Origin: Blastobasis lacticolella
Taxonomy: Eukaryota > Arthropoda > Insecta > Lepidoptera > Blastobasidae
Length of the DNA: 64,000 nucleotides
Assembly (NCBI GenBank): GCA_905147135.1
Contig: LR990043.1
Coordinates: forward strand, 9,149,057-9,213,056
Direction of reading: 5' to 3'
Shown here: one piece after another, positions 1 through 13,000 of the stretch
Position numbering within the stretch: the first letter of the stretch is position 1
Layout: each line of letters starts with the position of its first letter
Made by a program: the position numbers and the translations under genes
Notes under the pieces: model-generated
Seen by the model: only the letters and a program-made list of their open reading frames with translations
Databases searched by the model: none
Told to the model about the DNA's origin: nothing

Positions 1-851
1 AGATGAGCTGAAACAAACTTTGTCGAGCGAGAGCTAGAGACCGGTCATTTTGTGTAAAGTCCCATATTCAGAGCACGTATTTCAAGTTAAAGATTTATTA
101 CTCGTAAATAAAAGTAACTGTAATATAGGTTTTAAAACTTTCGTGCTTATTCACTTCACTTTCACTACTGCTTTTACCTCGATATTCCGAATATCGAGGT
201 AAAAACAATAGCGGTAACAAACCCGATAATATGTGCAAGGAAAGTAACCGTATGCTAGAACGTGATTTTGTTTAAAAACTAACAGCAATTTAAGATTACA
301 TAATTTAAATCCAATATATAAATCTTCGAATTGAAATATCTAAATAAACCTCATTGTGTGATGGCCTGCTTTTGCTGGATATTTACCGTAGTAATAAAAT
401 CTTCAAACCCTTTAGTTATCTTACGCAAGTTATGTTTTATAAATTAATATACTTCCACTGCCTTTGTCTGAGCTCTACGACCTTTTTGTTTCCATTTGAA
501 GGTACACATTGTATGTCATAATTTATCTACAATCATCAACTTAGACAAATTATGTACCTACTTAAAAATGAATAATTAACAAATTATACATCATGGCATA
601 ATTTGTTTAAATATTTTTAATGATAGCAGGTAATTTTCAGAGATAAAAATCTCAACAGATTATGGTAACCGTGCTATTTATCTTAAACAAATATTCAATT
701 AAAAATTAAATCCAACCTGTTCAATAGATGTTACGTAAAAAAATACGTTATCGCCCGTTATCGATGACCAATAGGGCTGTATTGATAGCTGTGCTTGTAG
801 GTACGCAACTAATGTTGTCTAATATTTTTTTGTTTACTCTCGTAGATACAG
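1..851 (+). other. 5' flank or 5' intron of FATP copy A
   Basis: No exon could be recognised. The stretch is AT-rich. The only strong structure is a perfect 33-bp palindrome at 172-204. It probably belongs to the first intron of copy A if the start codon lies further upstream. Confidence 0.5.
172..204. repeat. Perfect 33-bp palindrome (16-bp arms, 1-nt centre)
   Basis: TTTTACCTCGATATTC is followed by one C and then its exact reverse complement. No mismatch occurs in the arms. It is not part of any repeat recognised here. Confidence 0.9.
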
Positions 852-1093
852 CAAGTGAGTAGCGACGTTGAGAAGGGAAAAGCCAGTAAGGAATCCTCGA
901 GCACACCTTGGGGCAAGATCCTGGCCATGATCCTAGCTCTTGCTGTCCTGATCGCCGCGTGTGCGGTCTCCTGGATATTCCTGAACTGGCAGACCAGTCT
1001 CGTGGTCTTCGCCTGTCTGGTTGTGGTCTACGTTATTCTATTCAATTATAGATGGATATACGTCGCCATCCGGACGGCCCCGAGGGATATGAA
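852..1093 (+). CDS. Fatp: FATP copy A, coding exon 1 (N-terminal membrane segment)
   Basis: From ATG 927 (G at -3, a good context) it encodes a strongly hydrophobic stretch beginning [16 protein letters not shown] and ending with TAPRD, matching the N-terminal membrane segment of animal FATPs. The frame stays open upstream to an acceptor-like TACAG at 847-851, giving a polar extension ([10 protein letters not shown]...). The in-frame codon there is GTG, not ATG, so an earlier exon may supply the true start. Donor GTGAGT follows 1093; the exon ends two bases into a codon. Confidence 0.8.
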
Positions 1094-4000
1094 GTGAGTG
1101 ACTTTGTTTTGTTTTTTCATTGATTTGGAAGATTAGACAAAAAATAAACAACATTTTCTTTAGCTTAATCCGTAACCAGCCTGCTAAGTGTGGAGGTTAT
1201 GGCAAAACTCTCTAGTCTTAGTAGGTATCTACGCCAAGACTAAATTGTTCATAACCAGCAGTTGACGGTAGATATCTTTGTAAACAAAGATTTTTATTTT
1301 TGAAATGTATGTAAGTTGTATGATTACCTAAATGCGATGTTTGTTTTGCTATAACATGCCCGGTATTGTTCTGTATTTTAAATTATTTTTATGATATACG
1401 AGTATATTATCTAAACATTTACCAAACCACTTATGATAGGTATCACAATTCGGCATTTAATGTCCATTAATACAGGAAACACATAAAACCAAATGTATAT
1501 ACCTACCGAGGTAACAGGTAATAATTGAAGTTACATGATTTCATTATAATTGATATAGCCTTGATCTCCAGCAAGTACTTTGCTAACTTACAATGCAACA
1601 TTATTAATTCGCATACTAGAATCACAACACACAATTTTTTATTAAACCCCAGAATTATTAATTATTACCTTTGTAAATAATACTACGTAGTAATTTTTTT
1701 TATGTAATCACCGTCGCCTATGGACATCAGCAACACCAGGGGCGCTACCAATGCGTTGCCAGCCACTAAGACAACCTCTAATCTACCTCTTGAACGATCC
1801 CATGTCATAATCCAAACGAAACACTGTGGCTGGAAGCTCATTCCACATCCAAATCGGCGCGAGCCAGAACGTACTAACTTCGATCTATTTTTCAGAGCGT
1901 TATGGTGCTACGTCAAAATATTAAGGCTCAACCGGAGATTTACCAAAAGAAATTACTCAATGCCAGACATTTTCCATGAGAGGGTCACGAAACATCCCCA
2001 TAAGGCCTGTTTCCTTTTCGAAGGAGAAACGTGGACTTTCCAACAGGTAAGTTAAGTAATTTCATTTGTAGCCGTTTAAGCGCTGCGTCCGATTCGGATT
2101 CGCAAAAACATATATATGTATGGTGTCCGTCGAAGGAGGTCCGGGCAATTTAGCCTATATCTGTCGTTAGAAAGGCTTTTTTATATTCTAAAAATTTTCC
2201 TCGAATTCCGCCTATAAGTATAATTCACCATAATTCAAAAAAAGGAGATTCGAGTCCAAAAGCGGGCGTTTACAGGATGGTGCTAACGTGATCGCCCCAT
2301 GATTGGGGATGAAATTCACTTGCTCTTGTTTTAATGAATCCGTGAAATATGTAATAATCAAGTGCCCGAAATTACGTCAAGTATTTTGACGCAGTCGGTA
2401 CCTTACAACCAAACGTGAGAAGTCTTTGATTAAAGACATTTTTTTATTGCAAGATTTTAAAATCAATAATTCAGCAATCGCATTAATTAGTTAATTATTA
2501 GATATTGTATTATAAAATGAGGAGCATCGTTATCTATAAACACTTACCTAATCATGTAATCGTTGTATCAAAGTTCATTGTACGTGGAAACATAAATTAT
2601 CATGATAAACTTGTTTTAACATTACAATCGTGACCTGTGGAGACTTAACGTTCCTTACCTGAGTACTAAGCTGTTTTTATACCATACCATCGTGATAACC
2701 TAAATCTGGGTCTTTAATATCAAGATCTACAGAAGGGAAATAGTTTCCACCGCTTTTTAGTTAAGTAGGATTGTAGGTTAAGGAGCCAAGGATTTCTTGG
2801 ATCGGAAATACTTTTGGAGAGGTAATTCCCCACACCTCATAATTCTTGGCTTTACGTTTCTAATGTTGTTTTACGATGTTTGAAGTCCTCGTTTCTAACG
2901 TGGCTTTGTGTACCTACCTAATATTATTAGGTATTTTTTTGATATTTTTGCTGTTAAACACAGGTGGAGGAGTTCAGTTTGCGCGCGTCAGCGGTTTTCA
3001 AAGCGCAGGGGTTGAAGCGAGGTGATACTGTGGCGGTATTGTTGAATAACTGTCCAGAGCTTCCGGCCATATGGTTGGGTGTCGCCAGGTTGGGAGGCGT
3101 CTCCCCTCTCATCAACACGAACCAGACCGGAGCCGCTCTGGCACACTCCATCAACATAGCCAAGTGTGACTTCGTCGTGTACGGCAGCGAATTTGAAAAT
3201 GGTTAGTATTTTCTTTGGTAAACTAAACTCTGTTAGTTGTGATCTGAAATGTATTTTATGACGACGGCTTTTGAAATAACGACGCCATTATTCAAAGTTA
3301 TTATTGTGCACTGTATTAATACGGATAAAAAAGCAACGTAACTATTAGTTTAATCCTTAATCGCGTTATAATTGAAGTCAACTTTAAATTATGGTATAAC
3401 TTTAAAGCAGGTACACGCAATGTAACCATAAAGAAGTGAATGCCAGCAGCGGCACCGCTGATCTCTAATCGCATGATATCACCCTCTGGAATGACGTCAC
3501 AGAATATCGTAAATGCATGTTGTGTCCAGAGGGGTGGTATCAAGTGATTGGAGATCTACGCTACCGTTCCTGGAGATTATCGATTTCTAGAATATCATAT
3601 TTTCGATAAAACTACCTATACCTACCTACCTACCTATACCTAACTACTTTGTCGTTTCATAGTGAAGTAACCTCGAGTCCGAGCTGGCACATATTGAATC
3701 TCCTATACATGCCTATAATAAAATAATCAACTTGGCATTAATGTCCCAGTCGTACTCTCGCGAACGAGGGCCCGGGGTCCGCCTTGACTATGATCCAGGT
3801 TGGCGAATCAGGTAATGACAGTGGAGCGACTGCCATCTGACCTCCATGACTCTGCTAACAGCGGAATCTGACCACATTGGATCATGATTACACATTCAGG
3901 TGCAAGTTTCATCACGATGTTTTCCCTCACTGTAAAAGCATCGGTTAGTATTCAACTGATGTATGTACATAACTCAGAAAAGAGTTATTGGTACATGGCC

Positions 4001-7000
4001 GTAGCGGAATTCGAACCCGGTACCTCTCGCTTGAGAGTCGGATACCTTAACCGCTCGGCCATCGACGCTTGCTATACATGCCTAAACTTATTTGTTTAAA
4101 CATAAAGAAAACGAGACTGACGAAATCCTGTCTACTACACTTAAGTTACTACACGCACATTCTCTTTCCATTTTAGCGATTCAGGAGGTCAGGAACGACC
4201 TCAGCCCCTCACTGAAGCTGTTTAAATACAATCGGCGACCTCTCAACACGTCCAACAACACTGTGAAGGTAGTAGAGAGTATCGATGACTTCACCTCCCT
4301 GTTGGAGACAACCCCACCAGCGAAATGGACGAAGTCTGACGGCGACGGGTACAATGGCAAGATGCTCTACATCTACACTTCGGGAACCACTGGACTGCCA
4401 AAGGCTGCTGTCATATCTGCCAACAAGTGAGTTTGAACTGCCAAAATAGATAGTGCTTAATTCTATTCCGCTGTGGCGAAAGTTATGGTTGCCAAATCTA
4501 TTATTCTGCTTTAAGTACCTATCGTATTCATTTGGTCAAGCGTTATGTAAGGTTTTTCTCGAGAGTTTGAATCTTGGGTTATTTGTTTATATGGACTTCT
4601 ATATTTTTTATGGAGGCTATCAATTGCTGAGTAGCGGAATTCTTAACTCACGTACTATATATATCTAACATAGTTACATGGTACTGTTTTCTGTCGTACA
4701 CGTGAAAACAAACAAAATGGAAATACTTATATAATACTTCATCATCACAGCCCATTACAGTCCACTGCAGGACTAAGGGCCTCTCCCACGAAAGGGGAGG
4801 TTATTGCCATAATCTCCACGCTTGGCGGGCGGGTTGGAGATCGCAGTGTTATAAATATAACAATGGAAAACGCTGCTGCCCATTTTCCAGCCTACGGAGA
4901 CTCTTAGATCTTTTGCCTCGAAGACATTAGTCGCCTTGTACGACACCCACCAGTATAAGGGGTTGGTGCTATTCTACTCCGCCGGACACCACACGGCCAA
5001 TATATAGTGATATATTGGTGTATACTTAAATATAGTGAAATAATTACGAAACACGGAAACTTTACTGAAACTGAAAGAACTAGACAAAGTTAGACAGATA
5101 GACGATTATAGGACAAGGATCATATTGGTCTCAATATAGAGATTGTGCTCTTGCGTCCCAGGGGCCCTGGTCCGCCTTGACCATGATCCAGGATTTTATA
5201 GATAGATAATTACAGTAGAGCGACTGCCATCTGACCTTCGTGACCCTGTTAACAAGGTAACCAATCAGATTGAACCATGGTTAGTTACACATGTGACATG
5301 AATATGCAGGTTTCCCTCACCGTAAGAGCATTAGTTGGTATTCAACAATATATATGGATATTGGTTTCTAAATCGCGTTTGCAAAAATTCATTGGCTTTA
5401 ATTGGTTAATATGTAAATTATGATCAAGCTTCGTTCGTATAGAGCGCGCAAGCTTTCGGTAATCTATACGTGGTAAAATTAACGTGGCCTTTTGGTAAAA
5501 TTAACTTTTAAGTACAGGTGCATTCTTCATAGCTCAAAGCTGTAATTGAAATACTGAGGATTCCTGTGGTCTGTAATCAAGAGCTTAGAGACTTTAGAGA
5601 CTTATTCCCTCTGTGCTGCAATTTATGTGCGTACATGATGCGGATATTACATAGGTACTCTTGTGTCCGTAATGGTCCGTAATGATATTGGTCGACACAC
5701 TTGCCTTTCCATAATCTATATTTCATTTCATATTCCTATTGTGACTCTAGCTTACATTGTGAATTTTATGACGAGTTAAATCTTATGTAAGTATCCAATA
5801 AAGATGTTACTACGTAATGAAATTGATGGTTAGCCGTTCGACCTTTGTAAAGTTTATCACTACACCTTAATTTGGGGTTTGTATTACTACTTATTGAAGT
5901 ATTTTACTAATAATATACAAGGTAATGCAAGTCTGCTATCTATCTACAAGTTTTCATTGTGACGTCAACTCCATTGTTTATGGCTACCTATATAATATAG
6001 AATTACAACTATATACCTTATATGTTAGAGACTAGGTACCACTCTACATTATTCTTTGCCGATTCGAAGAAATCCATAAGCTTTCAGAAGGTATAAAATA
6101 AATGAATAAAATAAAAATAAATATTCACGAACAAATTCGCATAACGCCATCAAGCCCCAAACAAAAATGAACATAAAGGCAGGCTGTAACCAGCAATGTG
6201 AAATCACGGTTTCCTAATGGTTTCCTAGGATAGCGGTGACTCTGGAAAATATATTGCGCGGTTCCCAGAGAGCGATGTCGAAAACCACTGTCAAACGTCC
6301 ACGAATCTGTCTATTCAGGATAATCCTCATCTGACCTCATTTTAAATGTCCTCTCCCCCAGAATGGTATTCATGGCAGCGGGGGTCCACTACCTGGGCAG
6401 TCTGAAGACCAGCGACGTGATCTACTGCCCCATGCCGATGTACCACACGGCCGGCGGCATGATCACGGTCGGCCAAGCCTTCATCTTCGGCTGCACTGTC
6501 GCCATCAGGGTCAAGTTCTCCGCTTCCCAGTACTTCACGGATTGCATCAAGTATAATTGCACGGTTAGTATGGCCTTTAAGTGCTAGGAATACGGTAGAA
6601 ATATGTGTCCAAACCTGCCGGTATGAAGTCCCGAGGTAGGCCTGAAGCGATGGACATAGCTGAGTCGGATGTGAGAGAACGGCTTACGACTTGAGGATGC
6701 CGAAGACCAGGCCAAGGCTGGGTCAGGCCTTTGGCAGAACCCTGGATAGTTGAAAGTTAAACGTCATACAGAGCACGCCTTCCTGCTTTTCCTTGTCCAT
6801 TTTGCTGCGAGGGTGTTCCTCAATAATTATAATCTGGACGCTTTCAAAGTTAGAGGGAATCTTTGCAGACAGGCATGGCATATCTTTGTCCGCATCTTCA
6901 CTTACCAATGTCTGGCTGGTTCTTTAATAAATAAAAAAACTGCGGTCGCAATGTAACTGAACGGCCAATAATGTGATTCCAGGCCGCCCATTACATAGGC

Positions 7001-10000
7001 GAGATGTGCCGCTACATCCTGGCCACGCCGCCCGCGCCCACCGACACGAAGCACAAAGTCAGGACCGTGTACGGCAACGGGATGAGACCTACGGTAAGAC
7101 ATACATACATACACAATTACAATTTTTTTTTAATATAATGTCCCTATCCCAAAGTTTGATAGTTAATACAGGTGGCAGGTAGTTTAATAAACTTGTAGGT
7201 GTGTAATTTAAGTTTTCGACTTCGAGGAGCCTGTTCTATCTTGGGGAGGATTTTTGCCCTCATTTTGTCCTCCTCGAAATTGTCGGACATTTCCAGTTTT
7301 TGCTTATAACTCAAAAAACTGTGGCTAAAAGCTAAAAAATTTCTTACACTGAGTTACATAAAATTTCCTTCAACCCTCACGATGATATTCATCGTGATGT
7401 TTTCCTTAACCAACTTCGATCAATTTAACGGAACGGTTGATCGAAACTTAAAAAATTAATAATTTTGATACTTTGTAACTTTAAAGAAGAACTAACAAAA
7501 CCATGGAAAACCTACTTATAATCACAAGCACGATCTCAGTGCGAGTGCTCCTGGATCGAATATTGTTCCTTTATTGATAAAATATGAATCAACTTAACTA
7601 TATTTAAATGATATTCATTGAATTGCTTAATAACGTTAAAAACTTAAAAAAAACCTCAAATATTCAAAAAAGTCTAGTTTACAAGTACCATTCAACTGCG
7701 AGCGCACTTGGTTTTATACGAAAGATTCGAGTACGATCGTACCTGGATCGTACTTGAAGTTGATTGATGAAATATGAATTTATAATATTTTAATGATATT
7801 CTTGAGATCGCCTATTCACTACTATGTGTTTGTTGCTAGGCGTGCGGTATCATAAATGCTACTCAACTGTCAAAAATTAATGCTACAAAACTATACATTT
7901 TTAATCATCATGATGCTTTCAGTTACAACAATTTTTTACCTTTTCAGGTATGGACGCCATTCTTGCAGAGATTCAAAGTCAAGAACGTCGCGGAATTCTA
8001 CGGCGCCACCGAAGGAAACGCTAACATTTGTAAGTATCTTGCAGAGTTCTTGCCTAAAGATTATGAATCTAAGTTACCTCTACTACATGACTATTTAAAT
8101 ATAAAAAATTCTATATGATCTTTGTTTGTACTAATATCAAGATAATTCTAGCTTTGCGTCAACTTTTAAATAGGTACCTATGTTTTGGTTCTTTAACAAA
8201 AACGAAAGTCATTAGGGTTTTTCTTAGTAATTCATATGATATATATGCCGACAACAGCTTAATTAGGTTGTTTACAAGTTTTTATGCGAAGGGGTTTCGT
8301 AACAAAAGGTAGGTTAGTAGGTAGGTAGGTAGTAACCTACCTACCAAAGAGATTCATCTTTGCTGGGGCTATATCCGTCTGTTTGTCTGTCACGCTAGAA
8401 ATTTTCGCTGAATACCTACATGTTACGTTACGTTAGAGCTTTTGGCGAAAGGATATCAGAATTCTAATCCCACACACAACACAAACCAGTCGACTTTGTC
8501 CACTACCTAACATGTCCATTTCCAAATATGTCCACTTCTTATTTGTAAAAACAGTTAACTTACCTCATCATGATTATCTCAGCGCTCAATCCCGGCTTTT
8601 GCCAGGGCTTGCGTTCCTACGTTTTCTCGTCCACTTCGCCCAGTCTTCAGCATCCTCGCGTCGTAAGCTATTGGCTTTCGTATGCGACTCAGCGATGTCC
8701 ATCGCTTCTTCGGCCTTCGATGGGACCTCTTTCTGATACTGACAGGTTTATACACCTATTTCCCCCATGTATTATCCCTGTGATCCAACCGCAATCTTCT
8801 TCCAAAACTTCAAATTCTTCAAATCTTCCTCTTACTTACAGTTCAGTGCGAATCTCTATAGCTTCTATGAACTGTAACAGGTTCTTAACACTGATATCGT
8901 GCACCTCATCCGGTAGGAGTTGGTCTTTACCCAGATGGATGCTACGTTTGCGCATCAGGGCCTCGCATTTAATTTGAGAGGCACATTTAATTTTAATTCA
9001 AGTGGAGAGGCGTTTCATGTTCCTCCTTGCAGAATCTGCAGTCTCTTGTTCTGCTGATCTTCAAATTAAACATGTGCTTATTTAACCCACAGTGACCTTA
9101 TAACCACAGTCATGTAGGTAGACTCCCATACCTGATACCGGCAAGCTTAACTTATCGTCTGTGTATTGATTCCAGTGAACATAGACAACACGCCCGGCGC
9201 GATAGGGTTCGTGTCGCGCATCATCCCCTCCGTGTACCCGATCGCCATCATCAAAATCGACATGCAGACCGGGGAGCCCATCAGGAACTCCAAGGGATTG
9301 TGCCAGGTAAAACTTATACTGTTTACTTCAATCTCTAGGTAACAGCATGGGACATTTACTATGGAGAAAATCACCTCCCACATTTCGCCATTATGAAAAA
9401 TATCGATTTTCCGGCCACTCATACAACTTATACCAATCGATAGGAAACTTTAATATCTATCGATCACTTTGTGCTCAAAAATGTCAAAAGCGGTTTTTAA
9501 GATGAAAATGAAAAAGTATTTATTGAATTAGGATTACGTTAATTAATCTCTTTTCAAAAGTCAAAAATCTAACGGAAAACAAAGGGAAGTTAAGCGAGCT
9601 TATCCAGGTAGGGGGCGACGCATGCAGACCGATCAGCGCGCGCGAGGGCTTACTCCGGCGAGACACCGGGCACCGATACGCGCCACGCACATAACCGCCG
9701 GCGAATCATGTGCGGCCGCGCCCGGCCCCAGCCAGCCGCCGGCGCGAGCACCCGCACGCCCCAGCCGGCCTACCCGCGTCGCCTCCTGAGCTCGGAACAA
9801 ATAAGTAAAAAGAATGTCGTCTGTCTGTCAGTATGCCGCTTCAGTTAGGAAAATGACCATCTGTGGGAAAAAGAAACGGCAAGAAACCCACAGGTACATT
9901 TAAATATGATTACATTGCATTGATACATTTGTCAATTTAATTTGAGTGAGCCTGTCTTGATTGGAATATGACGTGAACCTCTACAAATCGGTCAAGATAA

Positions 10001-13000
10001 CTAAAAATAAAAATAAATTCAAAAACATAAAAAATGGCACAGCAAAAGCAGGCCAGTCCACCAAGGCAGCACCCGTTCACGAGCATGACGCAGGGCCCAG
10101 CCATCGTCCAATTCAACCACATTTGAGGGAAGAGAACGACCCGACCCCCATGCCACCACCAGGCAGACTTTTAAGTGAGCATGCGCTGCCAATGCCATTA
10201 CACATTAAAAAAATATTTTTATTCAATGACTATTACACATCAAATCATCCTCACCCAATTAACAAAATTGTAAATTTATAAATAACTTCCTATTTCGAAG
10301 AGCTAGTAGTACACCATACATTTTTGTCATTGATATATTCATCAATTTTATAATAGGCTTTTTTCATTAAAGTTGTTTTCACCTTATCTTTAAATTGTAA
10401 TTCAGGCAAATTAATAATACATTCAGGAATATGATTATAAAATCTTATACAGTTACCCATGAAAGATGAATTTACTTTACTTAGTCTGAACAACGGTGTT
10501 ACCAGTTTATTTTTGTTTCTTAAATTGACATTATGAATATCAGTATTTTTAGCAAATTGGGTAATATGCTTTCTAACATACATAATATTATCAAATATAT
10601 ATTGACTTGAGAAAGTCAATACATCAATTTCTTTAAACAATTCTTTGAGCGAATCACGTCGACGTAATCCATATTGCTCTTACAGCTCGCTTTTGTAGTT
10701 TGAAAATGATGTCACTATCAGCACACTTGCCCCATAGTATGATGCCGTATGACATAATACTATGAAAATAACTATAATAAACTAATCTAGCTGTATTCAC
10801 ATCCGTTAGCCTCCTTATTCGCCACACGGCAAATGCAGCCGAACTTAACCTACTAGCCAATGATTCAATATGTGGGCCCCATTGAATTTTTGAATCTATA
10901 TTAACGCCTAAGAAAGTAGTTTTCTCTACCAACTCAAGTTGCGTTTTATCTAATATAACATTACATTGATTACTTTGTACATTAGGGAGGCAAAAATGAA
11001 CGCATTTAGTTTTTTTAGAGTTTAAGACTAAGTTATTAATCGTAAACCAATGAAGCACATTCTGAAGAACACAGTTTACTTCGTCTATATTATTATCTTT
11101 CCTATTAATTTTAAATATCAGTGAAGTGTCGTCAGCAAACAAGACTATACCAGCAATATTCTGCACCATGTATGGAAGGTCATTTATATATACAAGAAAG
11201 AGAAACGGCCCCAATATAGATCCTTGTGGCACTCCAATGCTCACTTTCCCACCCGCAGATAACTCGCCATTTACATTTACTTTTTGAACTCTACCTTCTA
11301 AGTATGATTTCATCATTTCAAGACTATCATGCGTAAAACCGTAATGTTTTAATTTTAGTAATAGTGTTGAATGATTTACACAATCAAATGCTTTAGACAA
11401 ATCGCAAAAAACACCTACTGCATTATGATGTTCTTCCCAAGCGCCAAAAATTTGTTGAATGAGGCTAATACCAGCTTCGGTAGTATTGCGGCCTTTTGTG
11501 AAGCCATATTGTTGTTGATGAAATAATTTATTACTGTTAAAGTGCACAATCATTTGACTTAACATGATTTTTTCAAAGATTTTACTGAAAACGGGCAGGA
11601 TGGATACCGGTCAAAAATAATTCAAACTATTTATACAACCTGATTTGAATAATGGCACCACTTTACTGATTTTCATGAGGTCGGGGAAAACACCTACTTT
11701 GACGCAAGCATTAAAAATGTAAGCTAAATACGGTGCTAAAATATCAACAACAGTACTTATAACTCTAACTGACATTCCCCAAATATCTTCCGTATTTTTC
11801 AACTTAATGCTTTTAAAAGCTTTAATGATAGTTTTAGCGTCTACTTCGGAATAACAAAAGCCATTTTCACAGGCACCTATATTTTCTTTTAACAAGTTTT
11901 CTGCACTAATTGGACACGAGTTTAGCAGCGAGGTAGTTTTAATCGGTATTTCGGTAAAAAATGTTTGGAACAACTCTGCCACTTCTTTATTTGCGGTACT
12001 AGTTCCGGTTTCTGTTTTGATTTCATAATGTGTATCACGAGGCTTTGTTTTCCCTGCCTCCTTATTTATTACATTCCACACAGTCTTAGCCTTGTTTGAA
12101 GACGAACTTATAATTTTCTTATAATGCTGTGATTTTGCAATTAGACAAACTTTCTTAAACGTTTTTGAATATTTTTTGACATATTCTACAAAATCTTTAT
12201 CATGGCAATAAGCTCGCTGACCGTATAGTTCAAACATTCTATCTCTGCTTTTGCGGATACCTAAAGTAGCCCAATCACTAAATTTAGATTTACAGTTACT
12301 TTTTATTCTTTTTTGCGTAAAAACACTTTGATAAACATTATTGACAGAATTGAACATATCAGAAAATAGAATGTTTGGGTCATGAGAATCAAGAGAAAGG
12401 CCGGCAATGGTCTCCGATAAGGTTTGTTTGAAGTGTTCAATTCTCCTTTGAGTAATTGGTCTTGTAATTATTTCATTGATATTACATTGTTCCGTAAAAT
12501 CAAAAACAACGAATTGTCCACTAGTCTTTCTAAAACTTGTTCCATAGTTTTTTCAAAAATCTCATAGTTTTCATTGTATGGTGGCCTATACACACAAACT
12601 ATGATGCACTTTTCTAGCTCCACGCAGGATAACTCAATCTTATGTTCAACTGAGAGGCCAGAAACATCTTTCCGGTCTTTCGATTTAATATTTTGCCGTA
12701 CTGCAATTAATGAACCACCACGGGAAATAGATTTCCGATTAAAACAACTAATTATATTATAGTTAAATAAATTAAATGACATCTCAGATTCTCTCAGCCA
12801 GTGTTCAGTTAAACATAAAACTTCTACAGGAGTTTTCTTTAAATATAATTCTATTTCATGTTCTTTGCCAGAAAAACCTTGTATATTTTGATGAATTAAT
12901 CGTAAACAATTCTTGGGCTTTTCTTTTGTCTTAAAATCTAGTTTAAAGAGCATCCTTTGTCTTTATATGATAACATGCAGGAGCCCTGGTCAATCCTACT

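Noticed and set aside
361..390. ATG with a phase-0 GT donor that could be the missing first exon of copy A
   Set aside because: The frame gives MACFCWIFT followed by GTAGTA, a weak donor, and nothing like it is seen upstream of copy B. Not enough support.
1720..1895. Open frame running into exon 2 of copy A, suggesting an alternative start
   Set aside because: The sequence is a dispersed repeat (family C) found at three other places, and the exon has a good acceptor at 1895 matching the copy B structure.
9961..10281. 106-codon plus-strand open frame
   Set aside because: It falls in the 3' untranslated region of the minus-strand LINE; no domain or splice signal supports a gene.
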